Part shown: positions 1 to 7,296 of the stretch, one piece after another
Position numbering within the stretch: position 1 is the first letter of the stretch
How the letters are laid out: the number at the start of each line of letters is the position of its first letter
Assembly: GCA_035544955.1 (NCBI GenBank)
Contig: DASZZN010000009.1
Location: 1 to 64,000 of the forward strand
DNA from: Candidatus Dormiibacterota bacterium
GTDB lineage: Bacteria > Chloroflexota > Dormibacteria > CF-121
Length of the DNA: 64,000 bases
Direction: 5' to 3'
The notes under the pieces: generated by a model
Told to the model about the DNA's origin: nothing
The model's database searches: none
The model's input: the letters and a program-made list of their open reading frames with translations, nothing else
Made by a program: the position numbers and the translations under genes

Positions 1-169
1 CGCTCGCATGGCACTAAAGCGCCGCTCGCGTGGGCCGGCGGGCCCGGCGCACTCGGCCGAAATCACGATGGCCTCGTGTGCGCGTACAGGCCGCATGCGA
101 CGCCGGCCCTGTTACGCGCGAAAGCGCGGGCGGCCTGACGGCCGCTGGACGACGCACCCGCCCGCCCGG
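1..169. other. No gene seen; GC-rich hairpins downstream of the PBP gene
   Basis: This stretch lies after the stop of the minus-strand penicillin-binding protein gene. It contains a perfect six-pair inverted repeat (GCGGCC, four-base loop, GGCCGC) near 133-148 and a second short GC palindrome, but no T-tract follows on the minus strand, so a terminator is possible but unproven. A short reading frame on the plus strand has Arg/Ala-rich composition and no ribosome-binding site, and I do not accept it. Confidence 0.3.
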
Positions 170-2164
170 TTAGTCACCGCCGCCGCCGCCACCGCCACCA
201 CCATGGCCGCCGCCCCCGCAGCCCTCATCGCAGCGCGATGGTGGTGGGGGAGGCGGGAGTTGCGACTGCGCAACTAGCTCGGTGCCCGGAAGGAGGTAGG
301 CGACGTATCCATTCATGCTGACCGGATTGAGACCGCCCGGCACGGCAAACCAGCTGTCGGGCTGGCCGTTGAGGGCTTCCGTCATGAAACCGTGGAAGAT
401 CGGTGCGGCGCCCACGATCCCACTGACATTGCGCATCGGCGTCTGATCGGCGTTCCCGACCCAGACGGCAACCGCCAGGTTGGGCGTGAAGCCGACGGTC
501 AGGTTGTCGCGGAAGTCGTTCGTCGTCCCGGTCTTGGCGGCGACATGATGGCCGGCCACCACCAGGTCGCTGTTCCGGCCGAACTCGAGCGACCGGTTGC
601 GATCGTCCGAGAGCATCTGCGCCATGATGAAGCTGACCTGCGAGGTGAGCGCCGGCTTGCCGTTTCCGCGCGGGTCGTAGCGATAGAGGGTGCTGCCGTC
701 ATGCGCCGTGATCTTGAGGATCGGTTGCGGGTGTTCGTAGATGCCCTGCGCGGCCAGCGTGCTGGCGCCGACGGCCATGTCGATCAACGGGACTTCGTAC
801 CCGCCAAGCGTCAGGCTCGGCTGATAGCTGCTGGCCGGCTGGTTGAGCGTCGTCACGCCCATGCGGCGGGCGACATCCACGACCCGGTCGGTTCCAGTGC
901 CCAGCTCGACTTTCACGGCCGGAATGTTGAGCGAGTTGCCCAGCGCGAAGGGGAGGGGCTGCCAACCGTGATACCAGCCGTCGTAGTTCTGGGGCGTGTA
1001 GCTGCTGCCATCGCTCAGCCGGACGTTGATCGGCTCGTCCAGTACCCAGGAGCCCATCGTGAATTTCTGCGACTCGATGGCAGCCGTGTAGGTGAACATC
1101 TTGAACGCCGACCCAGGTTGACGCGGGACGACCGCCATGTTGTACTGCCCGCCCGGCACGTCGGCGCCCGCCGACCCGACCATCGCCAGCACCGCCCCGG
1201 TTTCCGGATCGAGCGCGACCAGCGCGCCGTCGGTGACGTGCTGCCCCTGCAGCGCCATGACTTTCTCCCGAACCTGGCGCTCGGCGATCGACTGCAGGTT
1301 CCAGTCGAGCGAGGTGATGACCGTCAGTCCGCCGTTCTTGAGCAGCTCCCCGCCGTAGGTTTGCTCCAGTTGCGACGCGACCCAGTGCACGAATCCGGGA
1401 GCTTTGACGTCGTCGGCCGTCGAGGGTTTTTGCGGGCTGAGCTTCTGCGCGTACGCCGACTGCGCCTGGGCTGCGGTGATCGCGTGGTTGCGGACCATCG
1501 CATCCAGCACCACGCGCTGCCGTGCCTTCGACCCGCTGAAATTGGTGATCGGATCGAGCTCGGTGGGTGCCTGTGGCAGTCCGGCGAGCAAGCTCGCCTC
1601 CGCGAGGGACAACTGGCTGGCGGATTTGCCAAAGTAGGTCTGCGCCGCCGCTTCCACACCGTAGGAGCGATTGCCGTAATAGATCCGGTTCAGGTAAGCC
1701 TCGAGGATCTGTGCCTTCGAGTACTGGTGCTCGATCTCGACGGCGAGGATCGCCTCGTCCAACTTGCGCAACACCGAGCGGTCCTGCGAGAGGTAAATGT
1801 TCTTGACGAGCTGCTGAGTGATCGTGCTGCCACCCTGGTTGAAGCGCAGATGCAGCAGGTCGTCGAGGCCGGCCTGACCGGTGCGCAGCAGGTTGAGGCC
1901 GCCGTGCTGATAGAAGCTGCGATCTTCGACGGCGATGGTCGCCTGTTGCATGGCGGGTGCCACCTTGGTCAAGGGCACGATGTGCCGCCGCTCCGATCCC
2001 TGGTGGATCTCGGCGAGCAGGACGGTTCCGGTGCGGTCGTAGATGCGGGTCGAGAGCGGCAGGCGGGCAGTGCTGAGATTCGCGGTGGATGGGAGTCCGG
2101 CCCACACGTAGAGCACACCGGGGAGTAAGACGAGGAGGAGGGCCAGGAGGACGGCCGGGCCCAT
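170..2164 (-). CDS. Class A penicillin-binding protein (GT51 transglycosylase + transpeptidase)
   Basis: Bifunctional peptidoglycan synthase that polymerises lipid II and cross-links stem peptides outside the membrane. From the first ATG the protein is 664 residues. It has a membrane anchor at about 4-22, a GT51 domain with the catalytic EDRSFYQH motif near residue 80, and a transpeptidase domain with SAFK (serine near 352), SLN (near 410) and KTGTT (near 542). The tail is Pro-rich and then almost pure Gly/His. The reading frame continues upstream of this ATG to about 2287 and encodes a typical zinc ribbon (CTAC, ten residues, CSSC), so the true protein probably starts there; see the finding on its unusual start codon. 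A TATAAT box lies at 2295-2300. Confidence 0.93.
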   Translation of the reverse strand: MGPAVLLALLLVLLPGVLYVWAGLPSTANLSTARLPLSTRIYDRTGTVLLAEIHQGSERRHIVPLTKVAPAMQQATIAVEDRSFYQHGGLNLLRTGQAGLDDLLHLRFNQGGSTITQQLVKNIYLSQDRSVLRKLDEAILAVEIEHQYSKAQILEAYLNRIYYGNRSYGVEAAAQTYFGKSASQLSLAEASLLAGLPQAPTELDPITNFSGSKARQRVVLDAMVRNHAITAAQAQSAYAQKLSPQKPSTADDVKAPGFVHWVASQLEQTYGGELLKNGGLTVITSLDWNLQSIAERQVREKVMALQGQHVTDGALVALDPETGAVLAMVGSAGADVPGGQYNMAVVPRQPGSAFKMFTYTAAIESQKFTMGSWVLDEPINVRLSDGSSYTPQNYDGWYHGWQPLPFALGNSLNIPAVKVELGTGTDRVVDVARRMGVTTLNQPASSYQPSLTLGGYEVPLIDMAVGASTLAAQGIYEHPQPILKITAHDGSTLYRYDPRGNGKPALTSQVSFIMAQMLSDDRNRSLEFGRNSDLVVAGHHVAAKTGTTNDFRDNLTVGFTPNLAVAVWVGNADQTPMRNVSGIVGAAPIFHGFMTEALNGQPDSWFAVPGGLNPVSMNGYVAYLLPGTELVAQSQLPPPPPPSRCDEGCGGGGHGGGGGGGGGD

Positions 2165-2215
2165 CGTCCAGGGTCGGAAGCGGCGTGGCCGCCTCGATGC
2201 GACCGCCCGGCCACA

Positions 2216-2287
2216 ACTCGAGCAGTACCGGCTATCGGGCCTCAGCCCAGAGCCGCAGGCGGTGCAGAACGAGCCGGTAGTATTGAC
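2216..2287 (-). other. In-frame zinc-ribbon extension of the PBP with no standard start codon
   Basis: Read on the minus strand, the PBP frame stays open from a stop at 2291-2293 and encodes VNTTGSFCTACGSG followed by a second CxxC pair (CSSCG), spaced exactly as in zinc_ribbon_2 domains. The stretch is therefore coding in character. The first sense codons are CCC and GTC. The GTC at 2285-2287 sits 7 nt after a TATAAT box, the geometry of a leaderless GTG start. A GTG-to-GTC sequence error or a non-canonical start are both possible. Confidence 0.6.
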
Positions 2288-2294
2288 GGGTTAC

Positions 2295-2300
2295 ATTATA
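2295..2300 (-). promoter_or_regulatory. -10 box (TATAAT) for the PBP gene
   Basis: A perfect TATAAT on the minus strand, seven bases before the GTC codon that opens the zinc-ribbon extension of the PBP. No good -35 hexamer lies 16-18 bases upstream. The spacing matches a leaderless transcript. Confidence 0.5.
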
Positions 2301-2329
2301 GCGAGAGGCTCAATAAACTCCCGCCCCGA

Positions 2330-2350
2330 CCCTCCCCCGAGGGGGGAGGG
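2330..2350 (-). terminator. Hairpin terminator after pncA
   Basis: Inverted repeat CCCTCCCCC / GGGGGAGGG with a two- to three-base loop just past the pncA stop. On the minus strand it is followed, after about ten bases, by GTTTATTG. The position between two co-directional genes fits termination of the fabH-to-pncA run before the PBP promoter. Confidence 0.6.
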
Positions 2351-2355
2351 AGATC

Positions 2356-2889
2356 TCAGACGACGTGGGCGCCCAATACTCCCCGGAGATGGGCGAGCGC
2401 CCAGTGCTGGACGTCGTCGCCGGGGTGGCCGGGGCCATCGAAGGTCTCCACGGCCGAGGCCGGCACGAACACCCGGTAATCGCGGTTGCGCAGGTCGGCG
2501 ACCGTGTGCAGGACACAGATGTCGGTGCAGACACCCACCACCGTGACCTGCTCCGGTTGGGCGGCGAGCAGGCGGGCGTCGAGGTCGGTTTCGAAGAAGC
2601 CGGAATAGCGCCGTTTTCGGATCAGGGTTGCGTCGTGGAGCAGCGGCTGGAGTTCCGGGACCACCTCCGACTCGGCCGTCCCGCGCACGCAGTGCACGGG
2701 GAAGACCTCGAACTCGCGGTCGTTGGGGTCGTGCGTGTCCGCCAGGAAGATGAGGTGGTCGCCGGCCTGGCGGCGTTGCTCGATCACCTCGCGAATTCGG
2801 GGGATGGCGGCGTCGCAGCGAGGGGAGGCGAGGTTCCCCTGCTTGCAGAACCCGTTGAGCACATCGACTACGATCGTGACGTTCGGCAC
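2356..2889 (-). CDS. pncA: Cysteine hydrolase, probable nicotinamidase
   Basis: Isochorismatase-superfamily hydrolase of 177 residues, the usual size for nicotinamidases, which convert nicotinamide to nicotinate in the cytoplasm. Visible signatures are the N-terminal VVDVLNGF with the catalytic Asp near residue 9, a DTHDPND metal-site-like segment near 50, and GVCTDICV with the nucleophilic Cys near 122. It starts two bases after the stop of a nicotinate phosphoribosyltransferase gene, so the pair forms a complete two-step NAD salvage route. The family also contains other amidases; the neighbour makes nicotinamidase the best reading. Confidence 0.85.
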   Translation of the reverse strand: MPNVTIVVDVLNGFCKQGNLASPRCDAAIPRIREVIEQRRQAGDHLIFLADTHDPNDREFEVFPVHCVRGTAESEVVPELQPLLHDATLIRKRRYSGFFETDLDARLLAAQPEQVTVVGVCTDICVLHTVADLRNRDYRVFVPASAVETFDGPGHPGDDVQHWALAHLRGVLGAHVV

Positions 2890-2891
2890 GG

Positions 2892-3980
2892 TCAGGTAAC
2901 CGGCTCGAGGCGCGGATTCGGCCGGTAGCGGCGCCCGGCCTTGGCACAGGGGCGGCCCTCGACCATCACGACGTCGGCCGTATAGTCATAGATCCCCTGG
3001 AAGAAGGCGCTGCCGACGCCGTAGGCATCGACCGGCACCCGCGCGGCCTCGAAGCGCTTGATCTTGTCGACGTTGAAGCCGCCACTGGCGACGATCTTGA
3101 CGTGCTCGAAGCCCTCGCGGTCGAGCGCCTGCCGAACCAGGTGGCAGAGTTGGGGGTTGACCCCGCGCGGGTCGAAGTCGCCCATCAGTTTCTGGACGCT
3201 CACGTCGACCACCGTCTCCGAGGTGTCGAGGCGAACTCCCCACAGCCGGTCCTTGAGTGCGCGCGCAACCTCGAGCGAGGTCCGCACGCAATCATTCTCC
3301 CAATCGACCAGAACCACCAGGTTCGCCGCCGGTTCCATGTATTCCGCGTATTTCTTCGCCGCCAGCACGGTGTCGCCGTGGTAGGCGGCAATCAATCCGT
3401 GTGGCACCGTTCCGATCCCCTGGCCGCCCCACCATGAGGCCTGTGCGTCCGTGGAGACGCCGATCGCGCCCGAGACGTGGGCCGCGTAGCCGTCGCCGGT
3501 CTGGACCAGGTGGTGGTCGTGACGAGCGGGGAAGAACATGATCTGTTTGCCGTTGGCTGCCTCCACGACGCGCCGAACGTTGGTGGCGACCTTCGTCCGG
3601 CGCGAGAGCACGCCGAGATAGACCGTCTCCAGGCGGGCGAAAAGCGTGTAGTCCCCCTCGATGGTCATGGTGGTCTCCCAAGGCGCCGCCTCGTCGCCGT
3701 CGTAAAGCGCATGGACGCGAAGCTGCGTGAAGTCTTCCGAACACAGCTTGACGATGGCGATCGCTTCATCCATGCCGCCCACAACGGCCTGGTTCTTCTG
3801 GAAGACCTGCATCAGGACGTGCGGGTGCTGGTTGTCCGCCTTGAGGACGTCGACGGTGCGGTTGAAGTAGACGTCGCTGTAATAGCCTTCGCGAATCCGC
3901 TCGACCGGCAGCCGAAAGACCGACGGGTCGAGACGTTCGCGTTTACGCGTTGGGGCTTGGGTTATCGCTTCCGTGGCCAC
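2892..3980 (-). CDS. pncB: Nicotinate phosphoribosyltransferase
   Basis: Type II phosphoribosyltransferase of 362 residues that makes nicotinate mononucleotide from nicotinate and PRPP. Characteristic segments are GYYSDVYFNR near the N-terminus (substrate loop), FFPARHDH, GTVPHGLIAAY in the middle, and VKIVASGGFN near the C-terminus (phosphate-binding loop of the barrel). It is followed two bases later by the nicotinamidase gene and preceded 16 bases earlier by accA, so it probably shares a transcript with the fatty-acid genes. No frame damage is seen. Confidence 0.93.
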   Translation of the reverse strand: MATEAITQAPTRKRERLDPSVFRLPVERIREGYYSDVYFNRTVDVLKADNQHPHVLMQVFQKNQAVVGGMDEAIAIVKLCSEDFTQLRVHALYDGDEAAPWETTMTIEGDYTLFARLETVYLGVLSRRTKVATNVRRVVEAANGKQIMFFPARHDHHLVQTGDGYAAHVSGAIGVSTDAQASWWGGQGIGTVPHGLIAAYHGDTVLAAKKYAEYMEPAANLVVLVDWENDCVRTSLEVARALKDRLWGVRLDTSETVVDVSVQKLMGDFDPRGVNPQLCHLVRQALDREGFEHVKIVASGGFNVDKIKRFEAARVPVDAYGVGSAFFQGIYDYTADVVMVEGRPCAKAGRRYRPNPRLEPVT

Positions 3981-3996
3981 GGCAGGTGTTCAGATA

Positions 3997-4806
3997 TTAG
4001 GCGCCGATCTTGCGATACCGTTGGTAGCGCTCCTCGACGAGACGATCGATATCGATCGTCTCGAGCGCGCCCAGATGGCGCCGCAATGCCGCGCCGGCGG
4101 CGTCGGTGGCCACGCCGAAGTCGTTGTGGGCGCCGCCCGGCGGCTCCGGCACGATCTCATCCGCCAGGCCAAGCCGTTTCAAATCCGCCGCCGTCAACTT
4201 GAGGGCATCGGCCGCCTCGACCTTGCGGGCAATGTCGCGCCAGAGGATGGAGGCGCAGGCCTCGGGCATGGCGACGCTGTAAATGGAGTGTTCCATCATC
4301 AGCAGGCGATCGCCTACGCCGATGCCGAGCGCTCCGCCGCTGCCGCCTTCGCCGATCACCAGCGTCACGATCGGCACGCGCGCCTGCGATAGCGCCACCA
4401 GGTTGTCCGCGATCGCCCAGGCGATGCCACGCTCTTCCGCGCCCGCGCCGGGAAATGCCCCCGAGGTGTCGACGAAGGCCACGATCGGAAACTGGAATCG
4501 TTCCGCCTGCCGAATCAGCCGCAGGGCCTTGCGGTACCCCTCAGGGTTGGCCATGCCGAAGTTGCGCATGGCCCGTTCCGCCGTGGTGCGGCCTTTCTGC
4601 TGGGCAATCACCATGACGGTCCGCTGGTCGAAGGCGGCTGGGCCGCCGATGATCGCATGGTCGTCACCGAAGACGCGATCTCCATGCAGTTCGAAGAAAT
4701 CGCTGAAGATCGCGTGGATGTAGTCGAGCGCGTAGGGCCGGTCTGGATGCCGGGCGAGCTCGACCTGCTCCCAGGTTGCTGCCGCGACCGAACCGTTCTC
4801 GCTCAC
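3997..4806 (-). CDS. accA: Acetyl-CoA carboxylase carboxyltransferase subunit alpha
   Basis: 269-residue alpha half of the carboxyltransferase that moves CO2 from carboxybiotin to acetyl-CoA, giving malonyl-CoA for fatty-acid synthesis. Recognisable segments are ARHPDRPYALDYI near the N-terminus, FGMANPEGYRKALRL, and the crotonase-fold oxyanion region GEGGSGGALGIGVGDRLLM followed by YSVAMPEACASILW. The ATG overlaps the stop of accD by four bases (ATGA), indicating translational coupling of the two subunits. Biotin carboxylase and BCCP genes are not in this window. Confidence 0.95.
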   Translation of the reverse strand: MSENGSVAAATWEQVELARHPDRPYALDYIHAIFSDFFELHGDRVFGDDHAIIGGPAAFDQRTVMVIAQQKGRTTAERAMRNFGMANPEGYRKALRLIRQAERFQFPIVAFVDTSGAFPGAGAEERGIAWAIADNLVALSQARVPIVTLVIGEGGSGGALGIGVGDRLLMMEHSIYSVAMPEACASILWRDIARKVEAADALKLTAADLKRLGLADEIVPEPPGGAHNDFGVATDAAGAALRRHLGALETIDIDRLVEERYQRYRKIGA

Positions 4807-5717
4807 CGGGGGACGACGACGGACGCGGGCGCGGGCGTCTTCGCCTGGTGCTGCAGCTCGAAGTCGCCGGCGATGCCGTTCCTCGTGTAGAGGTCGAGCA
4901 GCTGGCGCAAGACGGCCGGCAGCTCGGGCCGGGGGACGACGAGGTCGATCATGCCGTGATTCCAGAGGAATTCCGCCGTCTGAAATCCCTCAGGCAACGT
5001 CTCATAGGTCGCCTGCTGGATGACTCGGGCGCCGGCGAAGCCGATCATTGCGCCGGGCTCGGCAATGATGATGTCGCCCAGCGAGGCGAAGCTGGCCGTC
5101 ACGCCGCCCATCGTCGGGTCGGTCAACAGCGAGATGTACGGGACACCGGCCGCGTTCAGCCGGCCGAGGGCCGCCGACGTCTTCGCCAGCTGCATCAAGG
5201 AAAGCATGCCCTCTTGCATCCGGGCGCCGCCCGACGCGGAGATGATCAGGAGCGGCAAACGGTTTTGCAGGGCCCGCTCAATGCCGTTCGTGATCTTTTC
5301 GCCGGTTGCCGCGCCCATGCTGCCGCCCATGAAGGCGAAGTCGAGGCAGACGATGACCAGCCGGTGACCGGCCAGCATCGCTTCGCCCCAGATGACCGCC
5401 TCGTTCGCACCCGTCGCCGCACGACTCTGCTCGATCCGCTTGGTGTAGGGCTGCGAGTCTTTGAAGCCAAGGACGTCCTTCGCCACGATCCCCTGGTCCT
5501 CTTCCCGGAACGAGCCGGGTTCCACCAGCATTGCCACCCGCTCGGGAGCGCGCAGCCGGAAGTGGTAGCCGCAGCGATAGCACACGCCCAGGGCCGCCGT
5601 CAGGCGGGCGGGTTCGAGTGAGGTATCGCATTTGGGACAGGTGAGGCGGTCGATCTCCTCGCCGACGCCGGCACGCGGCGACGGCAGAGCGACATAACGG
5701 GTTTTCGGACGAAACAT
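4803..5717 (-). CDS. accD: Acetyl-CoA carboxylase carboxyltransferase subunit beta
   Basis: 304-residue beta half of the carboxyltransferase. The N-terminal zinc finger is complete (CPKC near residue 28, CYRC near 47), and the catalytic crotonase fold follows with SGGARMQEGMLSLMQ and DPTMGGVTASFA. It lies three bases after fabH and overlaps accA by four bases, so fabH, accD and accA form one tight operon for initiation of fatty-acid synthesis. Confidence 0.95.
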   Translation of the reverse strand: MFRPKTRYVALPSPRAGVGEEIDRLTCPKCDTSLEPARLTAALGVCYRCGYHFRLRAPERVAMLVEPGSFREEDQGIVAKDVLGFKDSQPYTKRIEQSRAATGANEAVIWGEAMLAGHRLVIVCLDFAFMGGSMGAATGEKITNGIERALQNRLPLLIISASGGARMQEGMLSLMQLAKTSAALGRLNAAGVPYISLLTDPTMGGVTASFASLGDIIIAEPGAMIGFAGARVIQQATYETLPEGFQTAEFLWNHGMIDLVVPRPELPAVLRQLLDLYTRNGIAGDFELQHQAKTPAPASVVVPR

Positions 5718-5720
5718 GGG

Positions 5721-6704
5721 TCAGGCCGCGGCCCTGACGGGCGCGCCTTCCCATTTGATGACGCAAGCACCCCAGGTCAGCCCGGAGCCGAACCCGACGA
5801 GGACGAGATGATCACCGGTTTTCAGGCGGCCAGCGGCCAGCGCGTCTTTGAGGGCGAGCGGAATCGAGGCCGTCGAGGTGTTGCCGTAATTGGCGATCTC
5901 GTTGACCATCACGTCGGCGCCCACACCCAACCGCTTGCCGGCCGCCTCGATGATGCGGGCGTTAGCTTGATGCGGAACGATCAGTTTGACGTCCTCCAGC
6001 GAAACGTTGGCCTTCTCTAGCGCCTCGAGTGTCGCCGAGGCCAGGATCTCGGTGGCGAAGCGGAACACTTTGCGACCGTCCATGCGGATCTCCGGACGGC
6101 CGCGGCCTTCCGGGCCGTCGGCGCCGGGTGCGACATAGATCAGGTCGCCGCCCGAGCCGTCCGATCCGAGCACGCAGGACTTGATGCCGGCGCCGTTCGA
6201 GCTCGGCCCCAACACCACCGCACCGGCGCCGTCACCGAAGACGACGCACGTGCCGCGGTCCTTGAAGTTGATGATCTTGGTGAGCGTCTCGCTGCCGATC
6301 ACGATGGCTTGCTTCGACTCGCCCCCACTGACGAATCGGTCGGCAATGCTCATCCCGTAAAGGAAACCGGTACACGCCGCCTGGACATCGAACGCCGGGC
6401 CGTGGGCGCCCAGTCGCTCCTGCACACGTGATGCGACCGAGGGAAACATCGAGTCCGGCGTGGACGTGCTGCACACGATGAGGTCGGTGTCCTCCGGGCG
6501 CAACCCGGCTGCGGTCAGCGCGTCCCTGGCGGCATTAGCGGCCAGGTCGGTCGCGGTCTCGTCGACCGCGGCGATGTGCCGCTCGTGGATACCGGTCCGT
6601 TCGCGGATCCAGGTGTCGGACGTCTCGACCATCTTCTCGAGGTCGGCGTTGGTCAGGATGCCGGACGGAACATAGCTGCCGACCGACTTGATGCTGGTAA
6701 GCAT
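5721..6704 (-). CDS. fabH: Beta-ketoacyl-ACP synthase III
   Basis: 327-residue KAS III that condenses acetyl- or branched acyl-CoA with malonyl-ACP to start fatty-acid chains. The triad is visible: Cys in AACTGF (near 110), His in VPHQANARI (near 244) and Asn in NYGNTST (near 273). The ATG is preceded by GGGGAG at good spacing. First gene of the fabH-accD-accA run. A second, more divergent thiolase-fold gene at 53.5 kb is OleA-like and clearly distinct from this one. Confidence 0.95.
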   Translation of the reverse strand: MLTSIKSVGSYVPSGILTNADLEKMVETSDTWIRERTGIHERHIAAVDETATDLAANAARDALTAAGLRPEDTDLIVCSTSTPDSMFPSVASRVQERLGAHGPAFDVQAACTGFLYGMSIADRFVSGGESKQAIVIGSETLTKIINFKDRGTCVVFGDGAGAVVLGPSSNGAGIKSCVLGSDGSGGDLIYVAPGADGPEGRGRPEIRMDGRKVFRFATEILASATLEALEKANVSLEDVKLIVPHQANARIIEAAGKRLGVGADVMVNEIANYGNTSTASIPLALKDALAAGRLKTGDHLVLVGFGSGLTWGACVIKWEGAPVRAAA

Positions 6705-6817
6705 GCGTCTCCCCGGCTGAAGAATCTGGCTGACCAGTATATACCGGCATCCCCAGACTAGTTACGCTTTTTCACCGACCGTCAACAGGACCGTTGCCGC
6801 CGCCAACGGCGCGTGTT

Positions 6818-7228
6818 TCATGCGAGCACGGTGACCTGGAAATGGCGCTCGCGTGGGCCGTCGAAGTCGGCGAAGAAGATCCCCTGCCACCGTCCCAGCG
6901 CGAGCCGGCCGTTGCGCACCGGGACGACCTGCGAGGTGCCCACCAGGCTCGCTTTGATGTGGGCCGCGGCGTTGCCCTCGGCGTGGCGGTAGCCGTTCTC
7001 CCAGGGCACGAGCGCCTCCAGCGTTCGAAGAATGTCGGTCAGGGCGTCCGGGTCGGCGTTCTCGTTGATGAAGACGCCGGCGGTCGTATGCGGCACGTAA
7101 ACCTGGCAGAGCCCGGTTTGGACGCCGCTCTCGCGGACCACCTGCTGCACGCGATCCGTGATGTCGATGGCATCGGCGCGCTTGCCCGAGCGGACCTCGA
7201 GTACGTCGATTTTGGCCGCGCTCCCCAT
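6818..7228 (-). CDS. YjbQ/UPF0047 family protein
   Basis: 136-residue member of the YjbQ family, small trimeric beta proteins some of which show thiamine-phosphate synthase activity in vitro; the true role is unsettled. Family signatures are VPHTTAGVFINENADPD, HAEGNAAAHIKASLVG and LGRWQGIFFADFDGPR. I place the start at the ATG at 7226-7228 (MGSAAKID) because a TACGAT -10-like box ends seven bases before it, the leaderless geometry seen elsewhere in this window, and because this gives the usual family length. A start ten codons upstream is possible. Confidence 0.85.
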   Translation of the reverse strand: MGSAAKIDVLEVRSGKRADAIDITDRVQQVVRESGVQTGLCQVYVPHTTAGVFINENADPDALTDILRTLEALVPWENGYRHAEGNAAAHIKASLVGTSQVVPVRNGRLALGRWQGIFFADFDGPRERHFQVTVLA

Positions 7229-7235
7229 GCACAAC

Positions 7236-7241
7236 ATCGTA
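7236..7241 (-). promoter_or_regulatory. -10-like box for the YjbQ-family gene
   Basis: TACGAT on the minus strand with exactly seven bases before the chosen ATG, consistent with a leaderless transcript. No clear -35 element. Confidence 0.35.
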
Positions 7242-7282
7242 ACAACGGATTCTTCCATCTCCCAAGTTGGAGACCGGCACCC

Positions 7283-7288
7283 GATAAT
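7283..7288 (+). promoter_or_regulatory. -10 box for the GH15 gene
   Basis: GATAAT, eight bases before the GTG start of the GH15 gene. There is no Shine-Dalgarno between them, which supports a leaderless mRNA. Confidence 0.45.
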
Positions 7289-7296
7289 GGCGCAAC

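Noticed and set aside
8-277. 89-codon plus-strand frame at the window start
   Set aside because: Arg/Ala-rich, no ribosome-binding site, overlaps the PBP gene tail.
392-2128. Long open frame (578 codons) on the plus strand opposite the PBP gene
   Set aside because: Composition is Arg/Val/Asp-rich with no family resemblance; it is the shadow of a high-G+C gene on the other strand.
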